From JAJTZA01 sp041744075 (GTDB taxonomy: Bacteria > Verrucomicrobiota > Verrucomicrobiia > Chthoniobacterales > Terrimicrobiaceae), in NCBI GenBank assembly GCA_041744075.1, contig JBGTLQ010000014.1:5454-69453 (forward strand): 64,000 nt of DNA. The letters run 5' to 3'. Each line of letters starts with the position of its first letter. Positions within the stretch are counted from its first letter, which is position 1. The notes beneath the pieces are model-generated. The model ran no database searches. It was not told the origin of the DNA and saw only the letters and a program-made list of their open reading frames with translations. The position numbers and the translations under genes were made by a program. This document shows, piece after piece, positions 17,201 to 25,620 of the stretch.

Positions 17201-20200
17201 CTGTATTGCTCGTAAACGCGATCTTGGGTGTCATAAAAGTTGCGAACAAGAAAGTCGCCGGCATGGTCTTTCCACTCCGTGAGGCGGTTTCGGGAATCAT
17301 ACACCAGCGTGGTATTAAAGTTTTCCACATCTCTGATGCCAGTGAGATTGTTCCCCGTGTAAAAGTATTTGACCGTCCGCCCCGTGCCATCGGTGACATT
17401 ATCAATAAGAGGGCTTGAGGCCGAGAGGTAGTTGAAGGTTAATGTGCGGTTCTGCGAGTCGGTCACCGTCGAAAGCCGACCCAGAGCATCGTAGAGGTAG
17501 GTCTGGGTGTTGTTATCAACATCCTTCCACTGGCTCACGCGATTCTGCGCATCAAATAAGACGCTGCCGCCAAAGCGGGGAAGCAGGGAAAAGGAACCGC
17601 TCGCTCCTGATAAATTGGTGGTGCAGCCTGGAGGCGGATTCCATGAACCATCGGGCTGTGAAAGATAAGTCAGCCTTTGTTCGCCCATTTGTACAACCGC
17701 AGAGTTATTGGTGATGCGGTTGACGAGCCAGTTTGCCGTGAGTGCTCCAACGAGCAGATCTTTGGCGGGAAGGCTGGCGTCCGTAAAATCTGGAATCGCC
17801 AAGGCGGCAACGATGGTCTGAACCGCATCTGTTGGTTGGCGAAAGCCGAAGGCAGAATCAAGATCACTGGCAAGAAAAACCTTTCCATCGCAGGAATGTC
17901 TCCAACCATTCCCCAGTGCCGATTTCTGAAAAATTCTACCGCTATCGTAGGAGCGACTCAGAACAAGCCCTCGCGGGGTGTTAGCTTCTCCAAGAGAAAG
18001 ATCGTTGGCCTCCATGGTGTAGGCGCCGGTTGCGAGATCAACCGGCTCAAGGCTCCTTGCTCTCATAACACCAAAGGGATAAATGGAATCTTCAGGGCTT
18101 CGGCCGAGCAGGATATCGAGAAACGATCCACCGAAAAGCCCCAGAAACGAATGAAAACCACCACTGTAACCACCCCAAATCATCATATCCACGCGGGTGG
18201 GGCGAATCGCGGCAAAACCGAAACCATTCCACTGATTTAACTGGGTAGCTCCATTCTGGTGAAGCAGAACTGTGCAATCAGCCAGATTGATGAAGCTTTC
18301 GAGAAAATTTTTCCTCTCATTATTGTTTTGATTGTAGTTGATGAGTTGCGAGCTAATCGAAGGGTAAGTTGATGAATCGACACGGTAGATTCTTTGCCCA
18401 CCATCATTCCCGAGAGCCAGACACTTGATAGTCGAGCTGGCCGCACTGCCGCCTGTCTGCTCGATAACCCCGTGCTCCATCGCACTCAGAATGAACATCG
18501 CGGCATTGAACACCTTCGGATCACCCCCATTTTCATTAAATTGGGTAATGATCACCCCGGGCATATCCACGAAATATGCGCCCTCTTGGCCTGTTCGTCC
18601 CAAGACCTGCACAATTCGCGTGAAGAAATTTGAAGTCCTGCCAGTGATCCACGTGCCAAGCGCGACTCTTCTGATCCATCGCACACCAAGATTGTGGAGT
18701 GATTCCGAGAGGAGATTGGGGGAAGTGTCGGCAAGACCGGAGTGGACGTAATTTTGAACCCTTCTGTCGCTTGCTTCAATTTGACCACTTGAAAACGGAT
18801 TGGGGTAAAAAGCGTAGCTCAAATCGTAGGTTGAGTCTCTTCTGTAGTTTGTGGCTGGCAGGGTGCGCGAAAGTGATGCGCGTGGGTTGGTCAAAGAAAG
18901 AGTGACAGACGCGTTGGTGCCATTGCCATTGGTTTCCGAGGCTTTCATGCTTTCTCCCAGCCAAACTTGAGCGTTTGATCCCTGAAACCGGAGACTCAGG
19001 CGTTGAGACTGCATGCCGTCAGCATAAAACGTGGCGTCAATCTGGCTGCCAACTTTCACGCCAACGGCAGCCCGATAAATTGTGGGGATCGTTGTGGAAG
19101 TGGTCTGACTGAAATTCGGGTCAGTATCGATGAAGGGCAAAAAGCTTGATGCTGCACTGGCAAGATCGGTGAAGCCTTCCTCAAGGATAGAATTGCCCCC
19201 TAAAATATCCTCGGTCGTTGAGTTTGGCAGATTTGTCCTGATGTGGTTCCGTAGATTGGAGGCATATGTGGCAAGCCGACTCTCAAGTGAAGAACGGGCA
19301 ACGTTTTGCACAAAGTGCGTTCCGGTTGTTCCTCCCGCATCAGTTAGCAACTGGGTCCGGCTATATCCTGAGATCGTCTTGACATCAATGGCATTGGAAA
19401 AATTCGTGAATTTGAGACTGGGATTGAGATCATACGTAGCTCCACCAATCTCCACCCTAACCCACACGCTGTCGAATCTCCACTGAACCGAACCTCCAGC
19501 CTGATTGGTGCCAAGAAGATTGGTGTAACCTGCGGCAAAGAGCACCCTCGAAACCTGATTGGCTGGGCAACCAAATAGATGAGAAAGATCTTGGGAATCA
19601 GGCGAGGTGTTCAGTACTTTGATTCTGCCAAAAACATAGGATGTGTTTCCATACCCGGCGGCGTTGAGAAGGGAAATGAGCAAACTTGCTTGATCAAAAT
19701 CGTTTCCTGCAGAATCCAAAAGGGTCGTGTGTGCGCCCTTGCAGCTTCCGAGATATGGCTGAAAAGCGATTTTGTTGCGGACATAGTTAGAAATGGCAAC
19801 CGGATCATTCTGAAGGCCGACTGCAATAGCCTGAATTTCATGGGTTACTGCTGTGGCAATTGGTCCATCCACAACACTCTGTTGCTGAAACTCAGGCTCC
19901 AAGAATATTTGAGCTGGGGAAAACAGGGGCTCCGCATTTGAGGCGGTTGGAGAGGCGTCTCCATAGTCGGAAAGTTCCCACCCCCACCCAGATGCGGAGT
20001 CTGCTCTTGCAGGCACGATGGCAGCAAATCCAAAACACAGCAGCGCGACCGTACGGGCGAGGTTTCTACCGGAAATCTTGAGGAACCTTGATGCCAGAAG
20101 AGGCAATGCAGCAATCAATGCCACAAATGCCCACCAAGGCATCGATGGAACCCCTGTGCCGGAGGAGAGGTTGTTGTAGGCAACAAGAGAGGGGCTGCCG

Positions 20201-20826
20201 CCGTCAGTGACTAAACGAAACGAGAGGCCATTTGCGGCAGGGATGGGAGTCAGGTTGCGGAAGGTGACTCGCTCAGTTCCATTGCCAAGATCTTCCGCTT
20301 GGCCAACCTGCACAAAGAAGCCGCCTCCGCCAGTCCATGTGGTTCCATTGCTGGATTGTTCCAAAAATACCGCGGGTGCGGTGCCTTTGGCTCGCGTGAA
20401 GGTGAAAAAGTTGTAGATCTGCCCATCCGAGTGTTCCTCTTGGCTGATGCCTACCAGCGGGCCGGAGATGGCAGAAAGTGGGTTCAGGCCAACGGCGTAT
20501 TTTGTGAGGTTGCTGACGCCATCGCCTGCGGCAGAGGAGAGAGCGTTGATTCCAGTTGTCGCAAAATAAAAGTTTTCCCACCAATCCGAGATGCCATTCG
20601 GCTCGGAATCAACCCCGCTTGAGGCGGCAGAATCAATGTTGGCTTCGGCGTCCAAGCCGTAGGCGTGGGAAAGACCATTGCTCTGTTCTGCGGTCTGCAG
20701 CCGCCCGGAGTCATCATAGAAATACGTATCCGCCAAAGCACTTCCAACCAGCAGGAATGTCATGACCAGATATATTTGGCAGAGAACTCTCACGGATCGC
20801 CTTCTATCAAGTGCCTTAGAGCGCAC
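14215..20826 (-). CDS. Giant secreted RHS-repeat protein with colicin E5-like toxin tail
   Basis: 2,203 codons. Order: signal peptide (about 12-32, ending GSALA); an EF-hand-like NGISDWWENFYF region; a CTERM-like motif VPSMPWWAFVALIAALPLLA plus basic residues (226-250); a second signal-like stretch RTVALLCFGFAAIVPARA (258-275); a transglutaminase-like domain (about 340-400) whose expected Cys is Asp (GNDFDQASLLI); a long unique region; many YD/RHS repeats; the RHS core (RFLSEDPAGFSGG...) ending FGLG; and a 176-residue tail ending RGWFPRQV...NPAIRYVHPQTGQSIV...GGPGFKY, typical of colicin E5-like tRNA-cleaving toxins. The GTG at 20826 lacks a ribosome-binding site; the GTG at 20793 is preceded by GAAGG and may be the true start. 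The XrtH exosortase pair lies upstream. Confidence 0.9.
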   Translation of the reverse strand: MRSKALDRRRSVRVLCQIYLVMTFLLVGSALADTYFYDDSGRLQTAEQSNGLSHAYGLDAEANIDSAASSGVDSEPNGISDWWENFYFATTGINALSSAAGDGVSNLTKYAVGLNPLSAISGPLVGISQEEHSDGQIYNFFTFTRAKGTAPAVFLEQSSNGTTWTGGGGFFVQVGQAEDLGNGTERVTFRNLTPIPAANGLSFRLVTDGGSPSLVAYNNLSSGTGVPSMPWWAFVALIAALPLLASRFLKISGRNLARTVALLCFGFAAIVPARADSASGWGWELSDYGDASPTASNAEPLFSPAQIFLEPEFQQQSVVDGPIATAVTHEIQAIAVGLQNDPVAISNYVRNKIAFQPYLGSCKGAHTTLLDSAGNDFDQASLLISLLNAAGYGNTSYVFGRIKVLNTSPDSQDLSHLFGCPANQVSRVLFAAGYTNLLGTNQAGGSVQWRFDSVWVRVEIGGATYDLNPSLKFTNFSNAIDVKTISGYSRTQLLTDAGGTTGTHFVQNVARSSLESRLATYASNLRNHIRTNLPNSTTEDILGGNSILEEGFTDLASAASSFLPFIDTDPNFSQTTSTTIPTIYRAAVGVKVGSQIDATFYADGMQSQRLSLRFQGSNAQVWLGESMKASETNGNGTNASVTLSLTNPRASLSRTLPATNYRRDSTYDLSYAFYPNPFSSGQIEASDRRVQNYVHSGLADTSPNLLSESLHNLGVRWIRRVALGTWITGRTSNFFTRIVQVLGRTGQEGAYFVDMPGVIITQFNENGGDPKVFNAAMFILSAMEHGVIEQTGGSAASSTIKCLALGNDGGQRIYRVDSSTYPSISSQLINYNQNNNERKNFLESFINLADCTVLLHQNGATQLNQWNGFGFAAIRPTRVDMMIWGGYSGGFHSFLGLFGGSFLDILLGRSPEDSIYPFGVMRARSLEPVDLATGAYTMEANDLSLGEANTPRGLVLSRSYDSGRIFQKSALGNGWRHSCDGKVFLASDLDSAFGFRQPTDAVQTIVAALAIPDFTDASLPAKDLLVGALTANWLVNRITNNSAVVQMGEQRLTYLSQPDGSWNPPPGCTTNLSGASGSFSLLPRFGGSVLFDAQNRVSQWKDVDNNTQTYLYDALGRLSTVTDSQNRTLTFNYLSASSPLIDNVTDGTGRTVKYFYTGNNLTGIRDVENFNTTLVYDSRNRLTEWKDHAGDFLVRNFYDTQDRVYEQYSQGDANRLWKFLYAPGSTLEVDPFNNATTHLFDTLKRRTAIIDPLGNRSGFEYSGQNHVTEATDGSGRSTSFFYDSNQNLRTKTDNAGKITLFDYDTSLRLWKITDATNRVTEFTYDSENHLKTIKDPGLRVTTYDYRPDGRLEKITDNDGKTTQFTAYDQWANPTTIIRADNTTTSAVFNARGDRTSYTNGRGHTTGFTYDKRRLLKTRTDALLKTTTWNYDSNGHLDNVIDRNNKTTETLFDNFGKIQTLTAPDTGTLNFGYDFRDLQTTITDGLTHTTTTGYDDARRPESITDALDLIISRTTYDGANRPLTEKNALDQTTRVFYDPVGRFDYSLDPLNRRIDKTYDDAGREKTLKNRRGKTFIYDHAPDGLASTFSYPSGRQSAILDRDPVGRPKTLQEPSGQQTVLHHDAMGRLKTQTDQVGHIVWDYDDEGNPEFVTEGSAIIGRTFDELNRVETCTDTLNKTVGYTYDNEGNIETITYPGNKTVTYTYDGSNRLKTVTDWAQRLTSYFYDDAGRLRRIERPNGTQQRIEYDDANRLQDTFEELGSTSLWKANYLFDDAYRLQTYTPTPPTRTYAPPPASMTYDDDNRLETYNGQTVPSDLDGNLRAAPLNGTLLGTLNWDARNRLTSAESEINNQQSIISYSYDAENRRVTSTSPAGTTRYTWSREAPLDRLLVKENPDGSVTRYIHGLGLIYEETEPAGGGPVSTQYYHYNWQGSTMALSDQAGAITARLSYSPYGEVTVVSGTPNTPFLFNGQFGVMTEQNGLYCLQARFYSPIFRRFLSEDPAGFSGGINLFAYTGGDPVNFMDPFGLGRTNSNWFLQGIAQIFSGISSWEQSLFINRLNTEAQTAQAYRDHPNMAAIGDLSSLDYALTGMLVVGPQIIAIRQAAAEAAALAATRTGVGAADDAAMWIWGHNKGVAKSIRQMDQRGWFPRQVTEAVRTGQQFPATNLVNKGNPAIRYVHPQTGQSIVQDTITREIIHFGGPGFKY

Positions 20827-20844
20827 AAGGAAATTATCTTAATA

Positions 20845-20858
20845 TGACAATATTGTCA
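20845..20858. promoter_or_regulatory. 14-bp perfect palindrome upstream of the RHS gene
   Basis: TGACAATATTGTCA is a perfect inverted repeat 19 bp upstream of the RHS GTG at 20826. Its place in the leader suggests an operator; no regulator is identified. Confidence 0.4.
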
Positions 20859-20920
20859 CAAAGTAAGGCTAATCGAGATCTAATATTTTGAAAAAGTCTG
20901 GGAGAGGGATAAACAATAAC

Positions 20921-20940
20921 GGCCCGGCGGTCGCGGGGCC
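20921..20940 (-). terminator. Possible terminator between exosortase pair and RHS gene
   Basis: GGCCC and GGGCC form a stem with a 10-base loop. On the minus strand it is followed by the U-rich GTTATTGTTTAT. It would separate the exosortase operon from the RHS gene. The U tract is imperfect. Confidence 0.3.
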
Positions 20941-21007
20941 AGCGGTCCAAGGGTGAGGATCAGCTTCATTTAATCACACATGTGTTATCATCGCCACCTG
21001 GGACAAA

Positions 21008-21613
21008 TCAAAGAGATGGATTGGTGATTTTATCAATATTGCGAAGGCAGACAAGCACCCAAATGGCAATCGGTGCAGCAATGCTGAAATGGGTAACGAC
21101 ATTTACGATCGTTGTTTCCATTATTGTCTTCCACTCAGGTTTGATATTGACCAAGCCAATTTGTGCGGATTCGTTCCAAATCGCTAAAGCCAAAAACCCC
21201 ATTACAACTAATTGCAGGAGCAACAACCCTAAAAGCAGAGACACGATTCGTTTGCCCATGGGGAGTGGGGTTGCGAGAACAAGCGCGATTAGGAGAATTG
21301 TTGGCAGTATGGCAAAGCCATGAACATCGAGATCCAAGTGTCGAACGGGGCCCGATCCATCGGCGCTTAGCCATCTTCGATTGGCGATTTCGATCCTCAC
21401 CATGGAGGGAAGCTTCACATGTTCCGGATGGGCTAAAAACACAACATCCCGTGGCCCATGATCGCTCGAAAACAGCATTGTTCCGGTTCCTCGAAAGAAC
21501 GAGGTATATGCTTTCTGAAGCCCTGGCCAGGGCAATGAGAGGAGGACAAAAATAAAAATAAATACGCCGATCCCTTTCAAAAGCGAAGGAGGCAATCTTA
21601 TGTCTTGGTGCAT
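21008..21613 (-). CDS. XrtH-associated membrane protein
   Basis: 201 residues starting at the ATG that overlaps the last codons of the exosortase gene; the frame extends further upstream only as an out-of-frame reading of that gene. It has an N-terminal membrane segment (GIGVFIFIFVLLSLPWP), an extracytoplasmic domain with HVKLPSMVRIEIANRRW, two central membrane helices (FAILPTILLIALVLATPLP, IVSLLLGLLLLQLVVMGFLA) and a C-terminal one. Exosortase H loci typically encode a membrane partner of this size and topology, and the coupled translation supports a complex with the exosortase. Confidence 0.7.
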   Translation of the reverse strand: MHQDIRLPPSLLKGIGVFIFIFVLLSLPWPGLQKAYTSFFRGTGTMLFSSDHGPRDVVFLAHPEHVKLPSMVRIEIANRRWLSADGSGPVRHLDLDVHGFAILPTILLIALVLATPLPMGKRIVSLLLGLLLLQLVVMGFLALAIWNESAQIGLVNIKPEWKTIMETTIVNVVTHFSIAAPIAIWVLVCLRNIDKITNPSL

Positions 21614-22170
21614 CTCAAGCGGGGAAGAAGAATAATCCACGAAGCCATAACGAGAATGGTGATCAAAAGCGAGAACGCCGGCCAGTAGGTTTCGTGAACA
21701 GAAGAAAACAAGCCCGGAAAGAAGCAACCAATTAGGAATAAGCAAACAATTCGCATGATATTGGCTGCAAGAAGAATGAAGGAGCCGCAAAGGATTCCAA
21801 TAAGTCGAGATATCCACGGTGCCGGGTATGCAATAATGGCAGCGGTGAGCAAACAGACATAGTGAAGCGCTGAACAATTGGATTTTACCTCCAAAATGGC
21901 TATGGAACCTCGATACAGGGTTGCCTCAGACACAGTTGAGAAATCCAAGGCAAATAGTGAAAGAATCCAATGGGCTATGTGGGCACTCCATATGGCCTCG
22001 GTACCCTGGAGTGCACCATAGGCAGGAAAAAGCGAGAGGAGAGAGAAAGCAAAGACCAGCCCTAAAAACTTTAAGCAGAAAGCCAGAAAAAGATTATTTT
22101 TAACGGAATTCGGTTGACCGCTCGGGGGCTGCAGGGGGGCTCTCTGGCGTTTGTGGATTGATTTTTGCAT
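21598..22170 (-). CDS. xrtH: Exosortase, XrtH-like
   Basis: 190 residues with several membrane helices and the exosortase catalytic triad: Cys99 in VKSNCSALHYVCLLTAAIIA, Arg140 in NIMRIVCLFLIG and His159 in SSVHETYW. The segment YPAPWISRLIGILCGS and the spacing of the triad fit exosortase H, which processes proteins bearing an IPTLxxWG-type C-terminal sorting signal. Exosortases cleave such signals in the inner membrane and probably attach the protein to the cell envelope. The nearby RHS protein carries a VPSMPWW motif of that kind, a possible substrate. The gene diverges from the PfkB kinase gene. Confidence 0.85.
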   Translation of the reverse strand: MQKSIHKRQRAPLQPPSGQPNSVKNNLFLAFCLKFLGLVFAFSLLSLFPAYGALQGTEAIWSAHIAHWILSLFALDFSTVSEATLYRGSIAILEVKSNCSALHYVCLLTAAIIAYPAPWISRLIGILCGSFILLAANIMRIVCLFLIGCFFPGLFSSVHETYWPAFSLLITILVMASWIILLPRLRCTKT

Positions 22171-22336
22171 GCCAGACTGCTTTCCGATATCGAATCACAA
22201 AATAGACGTCAACCGCATTCTGGACAAGACGTGTGCAAGGTTCTGTGATGTTGGGGTGTTGATAAGCGGGTTGAATCGGCAGCTTTTGATTTTTTCCTCG
22301 CGGTGGACTGTTGTTTTTCTCCACACTCTGCCGCTT

Positions 22337-23248
22337 ATGTCAGTTCTTATTGTTGGTTCGATTGCGTTGGATGATATCAAAACTCCCCTTGCGGAGGAAA
22401 AAAACCTGCTTGGGGGATCCGCGGCCTATGGGGCCGTGGCTGCGAGCTTTTTTAGTCCGGTAAATTTGGTGGGAATTGTCGGCAAGGACTTTCCGCAAGA
22501 ACACATGGACCTTTTAAAATCCCGGAACATTGATTTGACGGGCTTGAAATTGGAGGAGGGCAAGACCTTCCGTTGGTCGGGAGAATATCTTTGGGATTTG
22601 AACACCCGGGAGACACGTTCGATTGAATTGAATGTGTTTGAGCACTTCCGGCCCGAGTTGCCCGAGTCCTACAAAGACACTCCGATTGTGTTGCTTGCCA
22701 ATATCGCGCCGGAACTTCAACACTTGGTTCTGGATCAAGTGCGGCTCCCGAGGTTTGTGATTGCTGATACCATGGATCTCTGGATCAATATTGCGAAGGA
22801 GCGCCTCATCGAATTGTTGGCCCGTGTTCACCTCCTGATTCTGAACGATGGCGAGGCCCGTCAACTCACCGGTGAAACGAGCCTCATTCGCGCTGGAAAA
22901 AAATTGCAGGACCTCGGCCCCCGGTTTGTTGCGGTCAAAAAAGGCGAGCATGGGTGCTTGCTTTTTGGGGAGAGCGGCGAATTTTTCTCCTGCCCGGCCT
23001 ATCCACTGGAAGATATCCATGATCCCACCGGCGCTGGGGATTCCTTCGCCGGCGGTCTGGCGGGATACCTGGCTGGCACCGAGGCGAAGGAAATCACGTT
23101 CGATCATCTGCGCGGTGGGGTCCTTCGGGGCAGCGTGCTCGCGAGCTTTAATGTGGAAGCCTTCAGCTTGGAACGTCTGAAAACGGTCACCCCCGCTGAG
23201 ATCGAGACCCGGCTGGAAGACTTTCGCAAAATTGCGCGACTGGCCTGA
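22337..23248 (+). CDS. PfkB-family sugar kinase
   Basis: 303 residues. The start MSVLIVGSIALDDI is the normal PfkB N-terminus; the frame is open upstream without a likely start. GGSAAYGAVAASFF marks the substrate region and DPTGAGDSFAGG the ATP/anion-hole motif with the catalytic Asp. The family phosphorylates sugars or nucleosides. Substrate cannot be told from sequence alone, though SxxxTGAGD-type enzymes include ribokinase- and adenosine kinase-like members. First gene of a plus-strand group leading into holA. Confidence 0.88.
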   Translation: MSVLIVGSIALDDIKTPLAEEKNLLGGSAAYGAVAASFFSPVNLVGIVGKDFPQEHMDLLKSRNIDLTGLKLEEGKTFRWSGEYLWDLNTRETRSIELNVFEHFRPELPESYKDTPIVLLANIAPELQHLVLDQVRLPRFVIADTMDLWINIAKERLIELLARVHLLILNDGEARQLTGETSLIRAGKKLQDLGPRFVAVKKGEHGCLLFGESGEFFSCPAYPLEDIHDPTGAGDSFAGGLAGYLAGTEAKEITFDHLRGGVLRGSVLASFNVEAFSLERLKTVTPAEIETRLEDFRKIARLA

Positions 23249-23303
23249 CAACAAGACTCCCCGCTTGCGGCAGAGCCCTGCCCGAGGATAGATTTCCGGG
23301 TTG

Positions 23304-24440
23304 ATGGCAAAAACCAAAAGTCAAAAATCGTCAGCCTGCTATTTTGTGGCCGGCTCGGATGAGGCGGGCGTCAAACGTGCCGCGAAAGCCCTTTCCGAAA
23401 AGTTGGCACCCGGGGCTGATGCTTTTGGCATGGAGATTATTGATGGGGCCGTGGATGGGGCTGATGCCGCTGCGAGCAAGGTGGAGGCCGCACTGGGGGC
23501 GGTGATGACATTGCCATTTCTTGGAGGAAAAAAGCTGGTGTGGTTGAAGAGTGCGGCGTTTTTGGCGGATACTGTCACGGGACGTTCCGAAGCCGTGCTT
23601 ACGTCCTTGGAAAAACTCGCGGACGCCTTGGAAAATGGCCTGCCCGAAGGGGTGGAATTTTTGATGAGTGCGCCCGGGGCCGACAAACGCCGCTCGGCCT
23701 ACAAACGTTTTGTGAAGGTCTGTGAAACCGAGGTGGTGGATATGCCGGACTTCGGTTTTCGGGGAGGGGAAGAAGCGCTCATTGAGTGGACCGGCGGGTT
23801 GGCCAGGGAGCGCGGGCTGAAGCTCAGCCCCGATGCCGTGGAGACACTGGCCGCGCGGGTGGGATTGGAAACAGCCCAGATGGCCAGCGAACTCGACAAG
23901 CTGGAAACGGCCTTTGGAAAATCGGCTCCTGTGGATGCGGATTCGGTCCGAGACTTGGTACCTCAAACACGCGAAGGCGGCATTTTTGATCTGAGCGGGG
24001 CGATCCTGAGGCGAGACCTCCCTCTGGCCCTTGACACCTTGGCCCAGCTGTTTCGTCAGGGCGAAAAAGGGGTTGGCATCCTCCTTGCCGCGATTGTCCC
24101 CACGGTTCGAAATCTTGTGGTGATGAAGGATTTGATGCAGCGGCACCGCATTTCCCCGGGAGGCTATGCCAATCAGTTTGCCGCCACCCTTGGGCGGTTG
24201 CCAGCCGAGGAAACGTCCCATCTTCCCCGCAAAAAAGATGGTGGACTGAATGCCTACCCACTGAGCCTTGCCGCCTCCCACACTTCCAATTTTACGCTCA
24301 TTGAGCTCATCGATGGCTTCCGGGGTTGTGCCACGGCCGCACAGCAGCTTTTTTCGGGGACCATGGGAGATGACGTGATTTTGGCGAGACTGTTACTGGG
24401 CATGTTGGCGAGGGGGGAAGAACCGCCTCCGAGCCGGTGA
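23304..24440 (+). CDS. holA: DNA polymerase III delta subunit
   Basis: 378 residues. The N-terminal part resembles the HolA nucleotide-binding-like domain (YFVAGSDEAGVKRAAKALSE, LPFLGGKKLVWLKSAAFL). The C-terminal part shows the helical collar domain (FDLSGAILRRDLPLALDTLA, LLAAIVPTVRNLVVMKDLMQ). HolA is the clamp-loader subunit that opens the beta clamp. The family is divergent, but the order of these segments and the length fit. The ATG directly follows a TTG in frame. The stop overlaps the next gene's GTG (GTGA). Confidence 0.82.
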   Translation: MAKTKSQKSSACYFVAGSDEAGVKRAAKALSEKLAPGADAFGMEIIDGAVDGADAAASKVEAALGAVMTLPFLGGKKLVWLKSAAFLADTVTGRSEAVLTSLEKLADALENGLPEGVEFLMSAPGADKRRSAYKRFVKVCETEVVDMPDFGFRGGEEALIEWTGGLARERGLKLSPDAVETLAARVGLETAQMASELDKLETAFGKSAPVDADSVRDLVPQTREGGIFDLSGAILRRDLPLALDTLAQLFRQGEKGVGILLAAIVPTVRNLVVMKDLMQRHRISPGGYANQFAATLGRLPAEETSHLPRKKDGGLNAYPLSLAASHTSNFTLIELIDGFRGCATAAQQLFSGTMGDDVILARLLLGMLARGEEPPPSR

Positions 24441-25603
24441 AAATTTGTGATCTGACCCAATTCTACTCCCCGGTGAGTGGAGGTGTTCGCCGTTACATCG
24501 AGCAGAAGGCCGCTCATGTGAAACGTCAGGGCGGCAAAGCCAAGCATGTGCTGGTCGTTCCCGGGGAGAAGACCGGCTGGGAGGGTGATGACATCACCAA
24601 GATTTATACCATCGCCTCACCGCTGGTCTCCCGCACCTCGCGCTATCGGATGTTGCTCAAGCTTCATCTCGTCGAGGAGGTGCTTGAGCGGGAGCGCCCG
24701 GATATCATCGAATCAGGCGACCCCTACCAACTCGCGTGGAAAGCGATCGCGTCAGGCCGGGCTTTGGGCATTCCCGTGGTGGGGTTTTATCATTCCCATT
24801 TTCCTGAAGCCCTCCTTCGCACCGTGGCCAAATTCACCGGCGGCATCGCACCGGCCATTGCGTCCGACGCCGCACGCCGCTACGTCAAGACCCTCTACAA
24901 CCGTTTCGAAACAACGTTTGTGCCCAGCCCAGCGTTGGCTTCCTTGCTGACATCTTGGGGCGTGGATGAGGTTGACAGTATTGACCTCGGCGTCGATACC
25001 CACATTTTTCAACCCGGCCAAGAGTCAGTAGCTACTTTGCGCAAGGACCTTGGTCTCCCTCAGGATAAACGAATTCTGCTTTATGTCGGCAGGCTGGCAC
25101 CGGAAAAAAATGTTCAAACCCTGTTTTCTGCGTTTTCTCTGCTTCGAAATCAAGCGGCGTGCCACCTGGTTGTGGTGGGAGATGGCACCCAACGCTCGTC
25201 AGTCGAGCGCCTCAAAAAGCGCACGGGCTCCCTCACATGGATCCCCTACTGTGGAGACCCCCGCCAGCTCGCAAAAATTTATCAGGCTGCCGATTTGTTT
25301 GTGCATCCCGGCATCCAGGAAACGTTTGGCCTGGTCACGCTCGAAAGCCAGGCCTGCGGGACGCCGGTGGTTGGAATTCGTGGCAGCTACATGGACCGCA
25401 TCATTTTTTCTGATCAGATTTCCTGGGCACACGAAAACACACCGGAATCGCTCGCTGAAGCCATCGAATCCAAGTTGAGCCGGGATCTGGTCGCGCTGGG
25501 GCGGACAGCTGGAGAAGCCGTTCGCAGCAACTATTCCTGGGAAAAAGTCTTTGATCACATCTTCGGCGTTTACTCCCGGGTTGTGGACAACTACTGCGAT
25601 TGA
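24437..25603 (+). CDS. Glycosyltransferase, GT4 family
   Basis: 388 residues, GT-B fold. The N-terminus KICDLTQFYSPVSGGVRRYI has the G-G-V-R acceptor-side loop of GT4 enzymes. LLYVGRLAPEKNVQTLF starts the donor domain. ETFGLVTLESQACGTPVV (about residue 295) supplies the EX7E motif that binds the nucleotide sugar. It probably adds a hexose from NDP- or GDP-sugar to a lipid or glycan. The GTG start overlaps the holA stop, and its own TGA overlaps a TTG of the next frame, so the three form a compact operon. Confidence 0.9.
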   Translation: MKICDLTQFYSPVSGGVRRYIEQKAAHVKRQGGKAKHVLVVPGEKTGWEGDDITKIYTIASPLVSRTSRYRMLLKLHLVEEVLERERPDIIESGDPYQLAWKAIASGRALGIPVVGFYHSHFPEALLRTVAKFTGGIAPAIASDAARRYVKTLYNRFETTFVPSPALASLLTSWGVDEVDSIDLGVDTHIFQPGQESVATLRKDLGLPQDKRILLYVGRLAPEKNVQTLFSAFSLLRNQAACHLVVVGDGTQRSSVERLKKRTGSLTWIPYCGDPRQLAKIYQAADLFVHPGIQETFGLVTLESQACGTPVVGIRGSYMDRIIFSDQISWAHENTPESLAEAIESKLSRDLVALGRTAGEAVRSNYSWEKVFDHIFGVYSRVVDNYCD

Positions 25604-25620
25604 TCAAAAATTGTGTTGCC

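Noticed and set aside
15571..17418. A 615-codon open frame on the plus strand antisense to the main RHS gene
   Set aside because: It reads low-complexity Gly/Val/Phe-rich sequence that mirrors the YD repeats on the other strand; a shadow of the repeats, with no domain.
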